Positions 36,536-44,541 of a DNA stretch of 64,000 bases are shown in pieces. Below the pieces are notes generated by a model. It ran no database searches. It was not told the DNA's origin and worked only from the letters and a program-made list of their open reading frames with translations. The stretch is taken from contig NZ_JAHWGH010000008.1 of assembly GCF_019334305.1 (NCBI RefSeq), positions 186,001-250,000 of the forward strand, written 5' to 3'. The position numbers and the translations under genes are program-made. Every line of letters begins with the position of its first letter. Positions within the stretch are counted from its first letter, which is position 1. The stretch comes from Rossellomorea orangium (GTDB lineage: Bacteria > Bacillota > Bacilli > Bacillales > Bacillaceae_B).

Positions 36536-37036
36536 ATGCAACTGAGAGAAATAGAGCTTGATTTACTAAGGATTTTACAAAAGGATGCCAGGATACCTAC
36601 TGAGGATCTAGGGAAAATGCTTCAAGTATCGACTGAAGATATCGAGGAGATGATCGAGAAACTCGAAAAAGGAAATGTACTTGTCAGATACAGTTCTGTA
36701 GTCGACTGGTCAAAGGTGGAAGGACATGAAGGAGTTACGGCGATGATTGATGTGAAGGTCGCTCCAAAAAGGGGTGTCGGTTTTGATGAGGTGGCCCATC
36801 GTATTTATCGTTATAAAGAAGTGAAAAGCGTTTACTTGATGTCTGGTGCGTATGATCTATCTGTGACGGTTGAAGGCCGATCCATGCATGAAGTAGCAAC
36901 GTTTGTGTCAGAAAAGCTGTCTACTTTGGATTCTGTTTTATCGACAACCACCCATTTCCAATTGAAGAAGTACAAGCATGATGGAACGATCTTCGGGGAT
37001 CATGGAGAAGATAGAAGAATCGTGGTGTCACCATGA
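36536..37036 (+). CDS. alaR: Lrp/AsnC-family regulator, AlaR (YugG)-like
   Basis: A 166-residue transcription factor: an N-terminal helix-turn-helix (LDLLRILQKDARIPTEDLGKML) and a C-terminal RAM amino-acid-binding domain (about residues 70-150). In B. subtilis the equivalent pair YugG/YugH was named AlaR/AlaT, with AlaR activating the transaminase gene in response to alanine. Here too the two genes overlap by 4 bp (ATGA), indicating an operon. GAGGAGGAAG precedes the ATG. Confidence 0.9.
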   Translation: MQLREIELDLLRILQKDARIPTEDLGKMLQVSTEDIEEMIEKLEKGNVLVRYSSVVDWSKVEGHEGVTAMIDVKVAPKRGVGFDEVAHRIYRYKEVKSVYLMSGAYDLSVTVEGRSMHEVATFVSEKLSTLDSVLSTTTHFQLKKYKHDGTIFGDHGEDRRIVVSP

Positions 37037-38202
37037 CAACGAAGACATCGTACATAGCTCAATCCGTGAAAAACTTGAAGCCTTCTGGAATCAGAAAATT
37101 CTTCGACCTTGCAGCCAATATGGAAGGGGTCATTTCACTCGGTGTAGGAGAGCCGGATTTCATTACATCCTGGACGGTGCGGGAAGCAGCCATTCTCTCA
37201 TTAGAGCAGGGGTATACCTCCTATACAGCGAACGCAGGACTTCTGGAGCTGAGAGAAAAGATCGGCCGGTATATGAAAAATGGGTACGCCGTCGACTATG
37301 ACCCGAAAACGGAAATCATCGTGACGGTCGGTGCCTCACAAGCACTCGATATCAGTATGCGTGCAATCATTGATCCGGGGGATGAAGTCATTGTAGTGGA
37401 GCCGGGATTCGTCTCGTACGTACCTCTTGTGCAATTGGCAGGGGGAGTACCTGTAACGGTGGAAACCAAGGCGGAAAATGGCTTCAAGGTCACGGCTGAA
37501 GAACTGGAAGCAGCCATTACACCGCGGACAAAGGCTGTACTGCTTTGCTCGCCTAATAATCCAACGGGGACGGTCCTTGAAAGGGAGGATTTAGAGCGTC
37601 TTGCTACGGTAATCAAAGAGCATGATCTCGTCGTCTTCTCGGATGAAATTTATTCCGAACTTGCCTATGATCATCACCATGTATCGATTGCTTCTTTAGA
37701 TGGCATGAGAAACAGAACCATTCTCATCAACGGTTTCTCGAAAGGGTTTGCCATGACAGGTTGGAGACTCGGGTATATATGTGCACCTGAAGAAATCGCA
37801 TCATCCCTATTGAAGATCCATCAGTACGCGATGATGTGTGCGTCCACACCTGCTCAATACGCTGCAGTCGAGGCACTGGATAAAGGAATGGACGATGTAA
37901 TGGAAATGAAGAGGAGCTACCGTCATCGCCGTCACTATTTCGTCGATTCCCTGAACGAATGTGGGTTAACCTGTCATACACCGGGGGGAGCATTCTATGC
38001 ATTTCCTTCCATCCAGAAAACAGGGATGTCTTCAGAGGAATTTGCAGAGAAACTTCTTATGGAAGAGAAAGTAGCGGTAGTGCCCGGCAATGTATTTGGC
38101 AAGGGCGGGGAAGGTTATATCCGCTGTTCATATGCTTCAAGCATGGAACAGCTGCAGGAAGCCGTGAAACGGATGAAGCGGTTTGTGCAGAATCACAGTT
38201 AA
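37033..38202 (+). CDS. alaT: Alanine transaminase, AlaT (YugH)-like
   Basis: A 389-residue class I PLP aminotransferase moving amino groups between alanine/glutamate and their keto acids. The PLP Lys is in INGFSKGFAMTGWRLGY; SPNNPTGTV and VFSDEIYSELAY are further active-site segments. It is co-transcribed with the Lrp-type regulator before it, which supports alanine as substrate. Aspartate or aromatic substrates cannot be ruled out by sequence alone. Confidence 0.9.
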   Translation: MTTKTSYIAQSVKNLKPSGIRKFFDLAANMEGVISLGVGEPDFITSWTVREAAILSLEQGYTSYTANAGLLELREKIGRYMKNGYAVDYDPKTEIIVTVGASQALDISMRAIIDPGDEVIVVEPGFVSYVPLVQLAGGVPVTVETKAENGFKVTAEELEAAITPRTKAVLLCSPNNPTGTVLEREDLERLATVIKEHDLVVFSDEIYSELAYDHHHVSIASLDGMRNRTILINGFSKGFAMTGWRLGYICAPEEIASSLLKIHQYAMMCASTPAQYAAVEALDKGMDDVMEMKRSYRHRRHYFVDSLNECGLTCHTPGGAFYAFPSIQKTGMSSEEFAEKLLMEEKVAVVPGNVFGKGGEGYIRCSYASSMEQLQEAVKRMKRFVQNHS

Positions 38203-38215
38203 ACGAAAATAAAGA

Positions 38216-38293
38216 GGCGCGGGGCATCCATTCACGATGGATGCCCCGCGCCCTTATGAAGGCAAAAAAATAGGACGATCCTAATGATCGTCC
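38216..38293. terminator. Two consecutive hairpins after alaT
   Basis: The first is a perfect 16-bp GC-rich stem (GGCGCGGGGCATCCAT, 38216-38252) without a T run on the plus strand; the second (GGACGATC/GATCGTCC, 38273-38293) follows after 20 bp. They may act as terminator plus 3' stabiliser. Confidence 0.6.
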
Positions 38294-38385
38294 AACAAAT
38301 GAAAACAAAAGGGGGAATACTTAGAAAGCTTATTTTCAGTATGACCGCTTTATTTTCTTTTTATACATCATTTCAGGAAAATTTT

Positions 38386-38757
38386 TTATGACTCGGTTTT
38401 TTCGTATTTCAATTCGTATAACATCTGCATCACCCGCAGAAAATCTTCTTCCGTGAATTCTTTGGCTTTACGAAGGATAAGCTTTGTCCGCTTCGTACCG
38501 ATTTCTTTAATCAGCTGTTCAATCTCTGAATCTACCCCTGCTGGAGGATGCTCTTTCACTTCTCGTTCCATGAGCTCGGAAGCGGGGATATCAAGAACGG
38601 TAGAAAGTTTAAGGATCGTTTGTGTATCAGGGATCTGCAGATCAGACTCATATTTCTCAATCGTTTTCGTTCCCAATCGTGCTCGTAAAGCAAGCTCCTG
38701 TCGAGACAATTTCCGCTCTTCTCTTACCCTTTTCAGATTCTCACCAAAATGTGACAT
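38386..38757 (-). CDS. Xre-family helix-turn-helix regulator
   Basis: A 123-residue regulator. The N-terminal Xre HTH covers about residues 6-60 (LKRVREERKLSRQELALRARLGTKTIEKYE), and the C-terminal part is helical (IEQLIKEIGTKRTKLILRKAKEFTEEDFLRVM) and may mediate dimerisation. ATG 38757 follows GAGGAGGGAC; the upstream start at 38775 overlaps it. Its targets are unknown; both neighbours are transcribed independently. Confidence 0.85.
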   Translation of the reverse strand: MSHFGENLKRVREERKLSRQELALRARLGTKTIEKYESDLQIPDTQTILKLSTVLDIPASELMEREVKEHPPAGVDSEIEQLIKEIGTKRTKLILRKAKEFTEEDFLRVMQMLYELKYEKTES

Positions 38758-38861
38758 ACCAAAGTCCCTCCTCATAAATTACCTTTCTTATATCTATATT
38801 TTATCACCATATGGAAAAAATTAGCCCGGAAATCCGTGAACAAAATGTTACATAAATAAGA

Positions 38862-38891
38862 GGTCCGTCCCTCTATTTTGAGGGACGGACC
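38862..38891. terminator. Terminator hairpin, GGGACGGACC family copy 3
   Basis: 12-bp stem GGTCCGTCCCTC/GAGGGACGGACC with a 6-nt loop. Minus-strand reading ends in a TCTTATTTAT tail, fitting termination of the NSS transporter gene. Arm order is reversed relative to the other copies. Confidence 0.75.
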
Positions 38892-38896
38892 AGCAA

Positions 38897-40225
38897 TCAC
38901 GATAAGAAAACAAGTAAGATGGCGACCGGCACGATGTAGCGCAGAAGGAAGATCCAGCTGTTGAAGAGACCTTCTGAAATGGACGAACCCGATTGTAGTT
39001 CGTTCCAGACGTCTTCGCGTTTTAAACGATAGGATACAAATATTGAGATGAGCAGTGCGCCGATCGGTAAACCAAAGTTGCTCGTTATATAATCGGCAAA
39101 GTCAAAGAAGTTCTTCCCGCCGATCAGGAATTCATTGAATACACCAAATGAAAGGGCACTTGGTATGCCTGCGATGAATACAAGGATCCCGATCAGCCAT
39201 GTAAAGGGCATCCGTTTCTTCTGATTTCCTTTGGAAAGGGCAGCGACCCCAATCTCAAGAATGGAAAAAGCAGAGGTCAGTGTGGCAAAGAGTAACAGGA
39301 CTAGAAACACAGTTAAGAATATGCCACCGAACGCAATTTCATTGAAAACGGCAGGAAGGACGACAAAAGCAATCCCGGGACCTTCATCGGGTTGAAAGCC
39401 CAGTGCATATACAGCCGGAAAAATGACCAATCCTGCAAGTAACGAGATAAAGATATTCAGACCTGACACACTGATGGCAGACCTTGGCATACTGTCATTC
39501 TTCGACAGATAAGAGGCATATGTCACCATGACGGACAGACCCACGGTCAATGCAAAGAATGCCTGTCCGAGAGCAAGTAACACCGTCTCTCCATTCAAAT
39601 AACTCCAATCAGGAAGTAACAGGAAGCGGACACCTTCCATCGCTCCTTCAAGCGTTAGGGACCTGATCACTAAAATGATAAATAGGATGAATAATGCCGG
39701 CATCATATAGCGACTTGCACGTTCGATGCCTTTTTGAATGCCGCCTTGTACGACAAGAACGGTCATGACGATGAAGGCAAACTGTGCAATCAGCACTTCC
39801 TTAGGGTTCGCTATGATACTTTCAAATAACGCCCCATATTGTTGTTGCGTCTTGCCGATCAGGGAACCGGTCACACTTCTTCCTAAATAAGAAAGAATCC
39901 ATCCGCCAACCACACTGTAAAAGGATAGGATGATAAACGATACCACTGTTCCCAAGTATCCGATCCAGTGCCATTTCGAATTCGGGGCCAGTATTTTATA
40001 TGAAGTGACAGCATCTGCTCCTGCGCGCCTTCCGATGACAAACTCAGCGAGAAGAATGGGGGCACCGATTAAGACAGTAAATAGAATAAAGAGCAAGAAG
40101 AAAACACCCCCGCCATTCGCACCGGCCATATAAGGGAATTTCCAGATGGCGCCGAGGCCGATGGCAGAACCTGCCGCTGCCAGAATAAATCCAATCTTAG
40201 AAGTCCATTGATCTTTCTTGGCCAT
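38897..40225 (-). CDS. Neurotransmitter:sodium symporter (NSS/SNF) family transporter
   Basis: A 442-residue Na+-coupled amino-acid or amine symporter of the LeuT fold, with 11-12 helices. The N-terminal WTSKIGFILAAAGSAIGLGAIWKFPY and NGGGVFFLLF segments carry the family's Na+ and substrate-site residues (helix 1). Related Bacillus proteins are YhdH and YocR. Substrate unknown. AGGAGGAT precedes the ATG. The next gene on that strand is the Xre regulator, separated by a terminator. Confidence 0.92.
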   Translation of the reverse strand: MAKKDQWTSKIGFILAAAGSAIGLGAIWKFPYMAGANGGGVFFLLFILFTVLIGAPILLAEFVIGRRAGADAVTSYKILAPNSKWHWIGYLGTVVSFIILSFYSVVGGWILSYLGRSVTGSLIGKTQQQYGALFESIIANPKEVLIAQFAFIVMTVLVVQGGIQKGIERASRYMMPALFILFIILVIRSLTLEGAMEGVRFLLLPDWSYLNGETVLLALGQAFFALTVGLSVMVTYASYLSKNDSMPRSAISVSGLNIFISLLAGLVIFPAVYALGFQPDEGPGIAFVVLPAVFNEIAFGGIFLTVFLVLLLFATLTSAFSILEIGVAALSKGNQKKRMPFTWLIGILVFIAGIPSALSFGVFNEFLIGGKNFFDFADYITSNFGLPIGALLISIFVSYRLKREDVWNELQSGSSISEGLFNSWIFLLRYIVPVAILLVFLS

Positions 40226-40565
40226 AATAATATCCTCCTCTCAAAAAATAAGATTTTTCAATCGTACTATGTTTTAGATGCCCTGTACACCGGATTTTTT
40301 AATTTTCAATAAATGGGGTAAAGGATAGGAAACGAATGAAATAAGGGAAGGTATGTAAACAGTAGTTTTAGTTTTCCAATTATTATGTGTGAAAACGCTT
40401 CATTTCATTACTTTTTAACTAATTTTTAGAAAAGTAGTCAAAAAGATGTTAAATAGGCTGGAAATTTTCTCAAGATGTAGTATACTAATTGTAACAAAAC
40501 GTTCACAAATTATTCTTTTTTTCGCCATAATTGAAAGCGTTTACTAAAGAATTGGAGGAATGGAA
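40226..40565. other. Divergent intergenic region with plus-strand promoter elements
   Basis: About 340 bp, AT-rich, no gene. TATACT at 40481 is a likely -10 for the downstream membrane-protein gene (weak -35 CTGGAA at 40458), and a cre-like site lies at 40531. A partial match (TGAAAACGCTT) is found near 40390. Confidence 0.45.
40531..40545 (+). promoter_or_regulatory. CcpA cre-like site
   Basis: TTGAAAGCGTTTACT matches the WTGNAARCGNWWWCA consensus at 14 of 15 positions. It lies 20 bp before the start codon, downstream of the likely promoter, where CcpA binding would block elongation. Confidence 0.5.
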
Positions 40566-40853
40566 ATGGATGTCTTTCTTGTATACCTATTCGTCGCAAC
40601 GGCAACACCGCTATTTCTTTGGGTCGAGCATCGTAAATGGGCTGTTCTTCACATCCCATTCGTTATAGCGTTATGGTCAGTATTTATCTACTATGTAGCC
40701 GTACCTGAACTCGGTGGCTGGGGACATGTAACCCTTTGGGGGCTTTTTGTCGCAAACCTTGCTTTCGCCCATATCGCAGCCTTCATGTTATATGCCGTCC
40801 CTTTCATTCAAAGACAAAAGAAAAAAAGATCAAAGACTGTCAGGGATTTTTAA
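40566..40853 (+). CDS. Small integral membrane protein, unknown
   Basis: A 95-residue protein with three predicted membrane helices (about residues 2-17, 26-46 and 56-80) and a Lys/Arg-rich C-terminal tail (RQKKKRSKTVRDF). I prefer ATG 40566, eight bases after GGAGG, to the ATG at 40560. No family recognised. The cre-like site upstream suggests carbon catabolite control. Confidence 0.65.
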   Translation: MDVFLVYLFVATATPLFLWVEHRKWAVLHIPFVIALWSVFIYYVAVPELGGWGHVTLWGLFVANLAFAHIAAFMLYAVPFIQRQKKKRSKTVRDF

Positions 40854-40855
40854 GT

Positions 40856-40889
40856 CCAGCCCATTTGGTATTGGGTTGGGCTTTTTTTT
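40856..40889 (+). terminator. Intrinsic terminator
   Basis: Stem AGCCCA/TGGGCT with a 13-nt loop and eight Ts. Confidence 0.75.
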
Positions 40890-41100
40890 GGATTAAAGAT
40901 AATGGAAAATATTACATAATTGAAGATGATATAGAAATCGTTAGTTCGAGGCTATATTTAAAAAAGAGAGATTTGCCTGAAAATCCTGATGAATGCTGTA
41001 TTAACACTGTTTTAATAATGTGGATATTGGGGAAGCATAACTAGTGAGAATGCAATTATAGACCACGATAGGATGTTCATAGCAGGTAAAGAATATATCT

Positions 41101-41129
41101 TTGCCGAAATTGTGATTCTATGATATAAT
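41101..41129 (+). promoter_or_regulatory. Strong sigma-A promoter for yugI
   Basis: TTGCCG (41101) and TATAAT (41124) with a 17-bp spacer; the -10 is also extended (TGATATAAT). Confidence 0.7.
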
Positions 41130-41180
41130 CTACAATTGCGTGTAAAGACGAAAAATAATATATATACTAGGAGTGTTACC

Positions 41181-41597
41181 ATGACTACAAAATTCGAAAC
41201 AGGCTCTGTTGTAACAGGTAAAGTTACAGGCATTCAACCATACGGTGCATTCGTTGCACTTGACGAAGAAACACAAGGATTAGTTCACATCTCTGAAATC
41301 ACTCACGGATTCGTTAAAGATGTTAGTGAGCACCTTTCAGTAGGCGACGAAGTAAAGGTTAAAGTATTATCAGTGGACGAAGCAGCTGGTAAAATCAGCC
41401 TTTCTATCCGTGCTACAGAGGAAGCTCCAGCAGCACCTCAAGCAAAACCTGCAGCAGCGAAAAAGCCTCGCCGTCAAGGTCAAGGAAGTGTGAAACAAGC
41501 GAACGAAGAAACAACTCCAGCAGGTTTCAACACACTTAAAGACAAGCTTGAAGAGTGGATCGAACAATCAGAACGTGAAGATCTAATCAAAAAATAA
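41181..41597 (+). CDS. yugI: S1-domain RNA-binding protein, YugI (general stress protein 13)
   Basis: A 138-residue protein with one S1 RNA-binding domain in the first 75 residues (GSVVTGKVTGIQPYGAFVAL...GLVHISEITHGFVKDV...VKVKVLSVDEAAGKISLSIR). An Ala/Pro/Lys-rich linker (APAAPQAKPAAAKKPRRQGQ) and a short acidic helix follow. In B. subtilis GSP13 associates with ribosomes. ATG 41181 has AGGAG upstream. Codons are strongly biased toward highly expressed types. Confidence 0.92.
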   Translation: MTTKFETGSVVTGKVTGIQPYGAFVALDEETQGLVHISEITHGFVKDVSEHLSVGDEVKVKVLSVDEAAGKISLSIRATEEAPAAPQAKPAAAKKPRRQGQGSVKQANEETTPAGFNTLKDKLEEWIEQSEREDLIKK

Positions 41598-41610
41598 TAA
41601 CCCAATCAAA

Positions 41611-41639
41611 AACTGCCCATCCAATGGGCAGTTTTTTTT
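41611..41639 (+). terminator. Intrinsic terminator after yugI
   Basis: Stem AACTGCCCAT/ATGGGCAGTT with a 3-nt loop and a T8 tail. Confidence 0.9.
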
Positions 41640-41744
41640 ATTACATGCTCCTTACATTCCAATGGATTCCTTATATAATAGAGGATTTTACCAATATAGT
41701 ATCGAATAAGTTCTATAGAAAGAGGAATGGGGAGGTGGCAAGAA

Positions 41745-42302
41745 TTGAAAGAGAAGATAAGTGAACTAATAGAGGGTAATGAATGTACTCATGTGCTTTA
41801 TGCCTATCAGGATAGGGAGAAGTATCTGGAAAATACTATAACCTACATTCTGGAAGGGATTGAATCGGGAGAACACGTCATTTTAATAGAGAACGAGAGA
41901 AACATGAATGTATTACGTAAAGAGCTAAGCAGTCGATTAACGGGAGATCAATTAGAAAAGGTCCACTCTGTCAGCAACTTCGACTTTTATCAATCCAGTG
42001 GAAGTTATCATCCCCCAGCTATCTATGAGCAACTGATGAAGACAATCACACCCTTTATCGAAAAAGGGATTGCATTTAGATCATGGACAAATGTGGAATG
42101 GGGGGCGTTGGAAGACCCATGCTCAATCGTTGATTGGTTCGAGAACGAAACCGACCGGGTGGTCCATGAGCTCAAACTGACTGTCGTCTGTGCTTACGAC
42201 TCAGAGAAAATGCCAGAGCGACTGGCAGAATCCTTAAAGAAAAATCACGGCCATCTGATGTCCGACTATGATATTTTATCTTCGGTCGTATACAGTCAGT
42301 GA
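41745..42302 (+). CDS. Stand-alone MEDS-domain protein (DcmR-like sensory domain)
   Basis: A 185-residue soluble protein that is entirely a MEDS domain (methanogen/methylotroph DcmR sensory): THVLYAYQDREKYLENTITYILEGIESGEHVILIENE at the start, then FDFYQSSGSYHPPAIY and FRSWTNVEWGALEDP...VVCAYDSEKMP. Elsewhere this domain is attached to histidine kinases or HTH domains; here there is none. I chose the TTG at 41745 because GGAGGTGG lies 6 nt upstream; ATG 41727 would add six residues. In some Firmicutes similar proteins affect sporulation kinases, but no role is shown here. Confidence 0.78.
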   Translation: MKEKISELIEGNECTHVLYAYQDREKYLENTITYILEGIESGEHVILIENERNMNVLRKELSSRLTGDQLEKVHSVSNFDFYQSSGSYHPPAIYEQLMKTITPFIEKGIAFRSWTNVEWGALEDPCSIVDWFENETDRVVHELKLTVVCAYDSEKMPERLAESLKKNHGHLMSDYDILSSVVYSQ

Positions 42303-42303
42303 A

Positions 42304-42338
42304 AGAAAGATGATCCTTAAATAGGGTCATCTTTTTTT
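42304..42338 (+). terminator. Intrinsic terminator
   Basis: Stem AAAGATGAtCC/GGgTCATCTTT with a T7 tail. Confidence 0.8.
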
Positions 42339-42413
42339 ATGAAAAAATATTGTCCATTCATGGAGCATTTTGCGATTAATTAACTAAAAATAAAGAATAT
42401 TTATACAATAAAC

Positions 42414-42461
42414 TTGTCCGTACCTCCCTGATGTCCTATAATGGAAATGAAAGCGCTTAAC
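42414..42461 (+). promoter_or_regulatory. Sigma-A promoter with cre site for the aldehyde dehydrogenase operon
   Basis: TTGTCC (42414) and TATAAT (42437) are 17 bp apart. ATGAAAGCGCTTAAC (42447-42461) matches the cre consensus at 13 of 15 positions and covers the expected start of transcription, which predicts glucose repression through CcpA. Confidence 0.65.
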
Positions 42462-42495
42462 TAATAAGAGATACATAAAAACAGGAGGGACTTAG

Positions 42496-44016
42496 ATGCT
42501 TTATAATAATCCGAACACGGAAGGGTCATTGGTACACTTCAAAGACAAATATGAAAACTTTATCGGTGGGGAATATGTACCGCCGGCAAGCGGGGAATAT
42601 TTTGAAAATGTATCACCTGTAACGGGGAAGGTGTTCACAAAAATCGCCCGTTCAAACAAAGAAGATGTTGAAAAGGCATTGGATGCAGCGCATGCTGCCA
42701 AGGACGCATGGGGAAAAACTTCTGTAGCTGAAAGGTCAAATATTTTAAATAAAATTGCCGACCGTATAGAAGAAAATCTGGAAATGCTTGCTGTAGCTGA
42801 AACATGGGATAATGGAAAGCCTGTCCGTGAAACCATGGCGGCAGATTTACCGTTAGCGGTTGACCATTTCCGTTACTTCGCAGGATGCATCAGAGGCCAG
42901 GAAGGATCCTTAGGAGAAATTGATAATGATACGGTTTCTTATCACTTCCATGAGCCGATAGGAGTTGTTGCACAGATCATCCCTTGGAACTTCCCGATTC
43001 TGATGGGGGTATGGAAGATTGCCCCGGCCCTTGCTGCAGGAAACTGCGTGGTATTGAAGCCGGCAGAGCAGACACCAGCTTCCATCATGGTTCTTGTTGA
43101 ATTGATAGAAGACCTGCTGCCTAAAGGTGTATTGAATGTTGTACAAGGGTTTGGCGTGGAAGCAGGTAAACCTCTTGCTCAAAGTAAGCGTGTCGGTAAA
43201 GTAGCCTTCACGGGTGAAACGACAACAGGGCGTCTGATCATGCAATATGCTTCTCAGAACATCATCCCTGTCACATTGGAGCTTGGTGGTAAATCACCTA
43301 ATATCTTCTTTGAAGACGTCATGGATCATGATGATGACTTCCTTGATAAGGCAGTGGAAGGTTTCGTCATGTTTGCGCTGAATCAAGGAGAAGTGTGTAC
43401 ATGTCCTTCAAGAGCACTGATTCAGGAATCGATCTACGATAAGTTCATGGAGCGCGCAATCGAACGTGTGAAGCAAATTAAACAGGGGAATCCGTTGGAT
43501 ACAGATACAATGCTCGGTGCCCAGGCTTCTCAAGAACAATTGGATAAGATTCTCTCTTATATCGAAATCGGAAAAGAAGAAGGTGCAGAATTACTTATCG
43601 GCGGTGAGCAAAATACCCTGGATGGGGATCATGAAACAGGTTTCTATGTGAAGCCGACGGTATTCAAAGGAAACAACAAAATGCGGATTTTCCAGGAAGA
43701 AATCTTTGGTCCGGTTGTTTCTGTTACAACATTCAAAACGAAAGAGGAAGCACTTGAAATCGCCAATGATACTCTTTATGGACTCGGAGCAGGAGTATGG
43801 ACACGGGATATGAACACGGCTTACCGTTTCGGTAGAGAGGTTCAGGCAGGACGGGTATGGACCAACTGCTATCACCAATACCCGGCACATGCTGCATTCG
43901 GTGGCTACAAAATGTCCGGAATCGGTCGTGAAAATCATAAAATGATGCTATCACACTATCAACAAACGAAGAATTTACTAGTCAGCTATAGTCCTAAAGC
44001 GTTAGGATTCTTCTAA
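42496..44016 (+). CDS. NAD-dependent aldehyde dehydrogenase, acetaldehyde type (ExaC/AldA-like)
   Basis: A 506-residue aldehyde dehydrogenase oxidising acetaldehyde or related aldehydes to acids. Catalytic Cys is in [11 protein letters not shown], the general-base Glu in [10 protein letters not shown], and the NAD motif is [32 protein letters not shown] is typical of the group. The gene is followed 1 bp later by a DUF779 gene, the usual partner of this subgroup. GGAGGGA precedes the ATG. The promoter carries a cre site, fitting a role in secondary carbon use. Confidence 0.93.
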   Translation: MLYNNPNTEGSLVHFKDKYENFIGGEYVPPASGEYFENVSPVTGKVFTKIARSNKEDVEKALDAAHAAKDAWGKTSVAERSNILNKIADRIEENLEMLAVAETWDNGKPVRETMAADLPLAVDHFRYFAGCIRGQEGSLGEIDNDTVSYHFHEPIGVVAQIIPWNFPILMGVWKIAPALAAGNCVVLKPAEQTPASIMVLVELIEDLLPKGVLNVVQGFGVEAGKPLAQSKRVGKVAFTGETTTGRLIMQYASQNIIPVTLELGGKSPNIFFEDVMDHDDDFLDKAVEGFVMFALNQGEVCTCPSRALIQESIYDKFMERAIERVKQIKQGNPLDTDTMLGAQASQEQLDKILSYIEIGKEEGAELLIGGEQNTLDGDHETGFYVKPTVFKGNNKMRIFQEEIFGPVVSVTTFKTKEEALEIANDTLYGLGAGVWTRDMNTAYRFGREVQAGRVWTNCYHQYPAHAAFGGYKMSGIGRENHKMMLSHYQQTKNLLVSYSPKALGFF

Positions 44017-44017
44017 A

Positions 44018-44350
44018 ATGGAACAGAGACTAGAGGCGACGGAGCAGGCGCTCCAGCTGATTGAAACGTTAAAGGGTAAGCACGGCGCCCTTTTGTTTCA
44101 CCAGTCTGGAGGATGTTGTGATGGCAGTTCTCCCATGTGCTTAAGTCAAGATGACCTGATCATCGGAGACAGTGATGTATTGGTAGGTACTGTAGCCGAC
44201 TGTCCTTTCTATATGAATGAGCAGCAATATGAGTATTGGAAGCACTTTAGGATTATATTGGATGTAAGGGAAGGTAGAGGAGGAGTATTTTCCCTGGAAT
44301 CCACGGAAGGCGTACGCTTTATAACGGATTCTAAATTAATTAAAGCATGA
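44018..44350 (+). CDS. DUF779 family protein
   Basis: A 110-residue protein with conserved Cys residues (HQSGGCCDGSSPMCL and VADCPFYM) that may bind a metal or take part in redox chemistry. The family is nearly always encoded next to acetaldehyde-type aldehyde dehydrogenases, as here, where the ATG comes one base after the previous stop codon. It is likely translated by coupling. Its function is unknown. Confidence 0.88.
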   Translation: MEQRLEATEQALQLIETLKGKHGALLFHQSGGCCDGSSPMCLSQDDLIIGDSDVLVGTVADCPFYMNEQQYEYWKHFRIILDVREGRGGVFSLESTEGVRFITDSKLIKA

Positions 44351-44374
44351 CACAAGATTTCTGAAATTCAATTA

Positions 44375-44410
44375 AGAGGCAGCCTATTGTATAGGTTGTC
44401 TCTATTTTTA
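44375..44410 (+). terminator. Intrinsic terminator after the DUF779 gene
   Basis: Stem AGAGgCAgCCTAT/ATAGGtTGtCTCT with a TGT loop and a T-rich tail. Confidence 0.75.
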
Positions 44411-44443
44411 TGCCTGGATACGTTATTTTAAGTAATTATTAAT

Positions 44444-44523
44444 TTAAAATTATTATAATTTGTAATTGACTTTTGTGATCAGATAGATAAAATATAACTA
44501 TAATTACTTAATAATAATTATAA
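44444..44523 (+). promoter_or_regulatory. Catalase promoter flanked by two PerR-box-like sites
   Basis: TTAAAATTATTATAA (44444-44458) and TAATAATAATTATAA (44509-44523) each match the PerR consensus TTATAATNATTATAA with a single mismatch. Between them lie TTGACT (44466) and TAAAAT (44488), spaced by 16 bp. This predicts peroxide induction. Confidence 0.7.
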
Positions 44524-44541
44524 ACTAGAGGAGTGGAAGAA

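Noticed and set aside
38216-38252. Hairpin considered as a CRISPR repeat or a mobile-element terminal repeat
   Set aside because: It occurs once, with no spaced copies, no cas genes and no target duplication.
40890-41044. Open frame after the small membrane protein gene reading ...KYYIIEDDIEIVSSRLYLKKRDLPENPDECC..., which looks protein-like
   Set aside because: It has no start codon or ribosome site after the terminator at 40856-40889, and its upstream part is only a shifted frame of the preceding gene.
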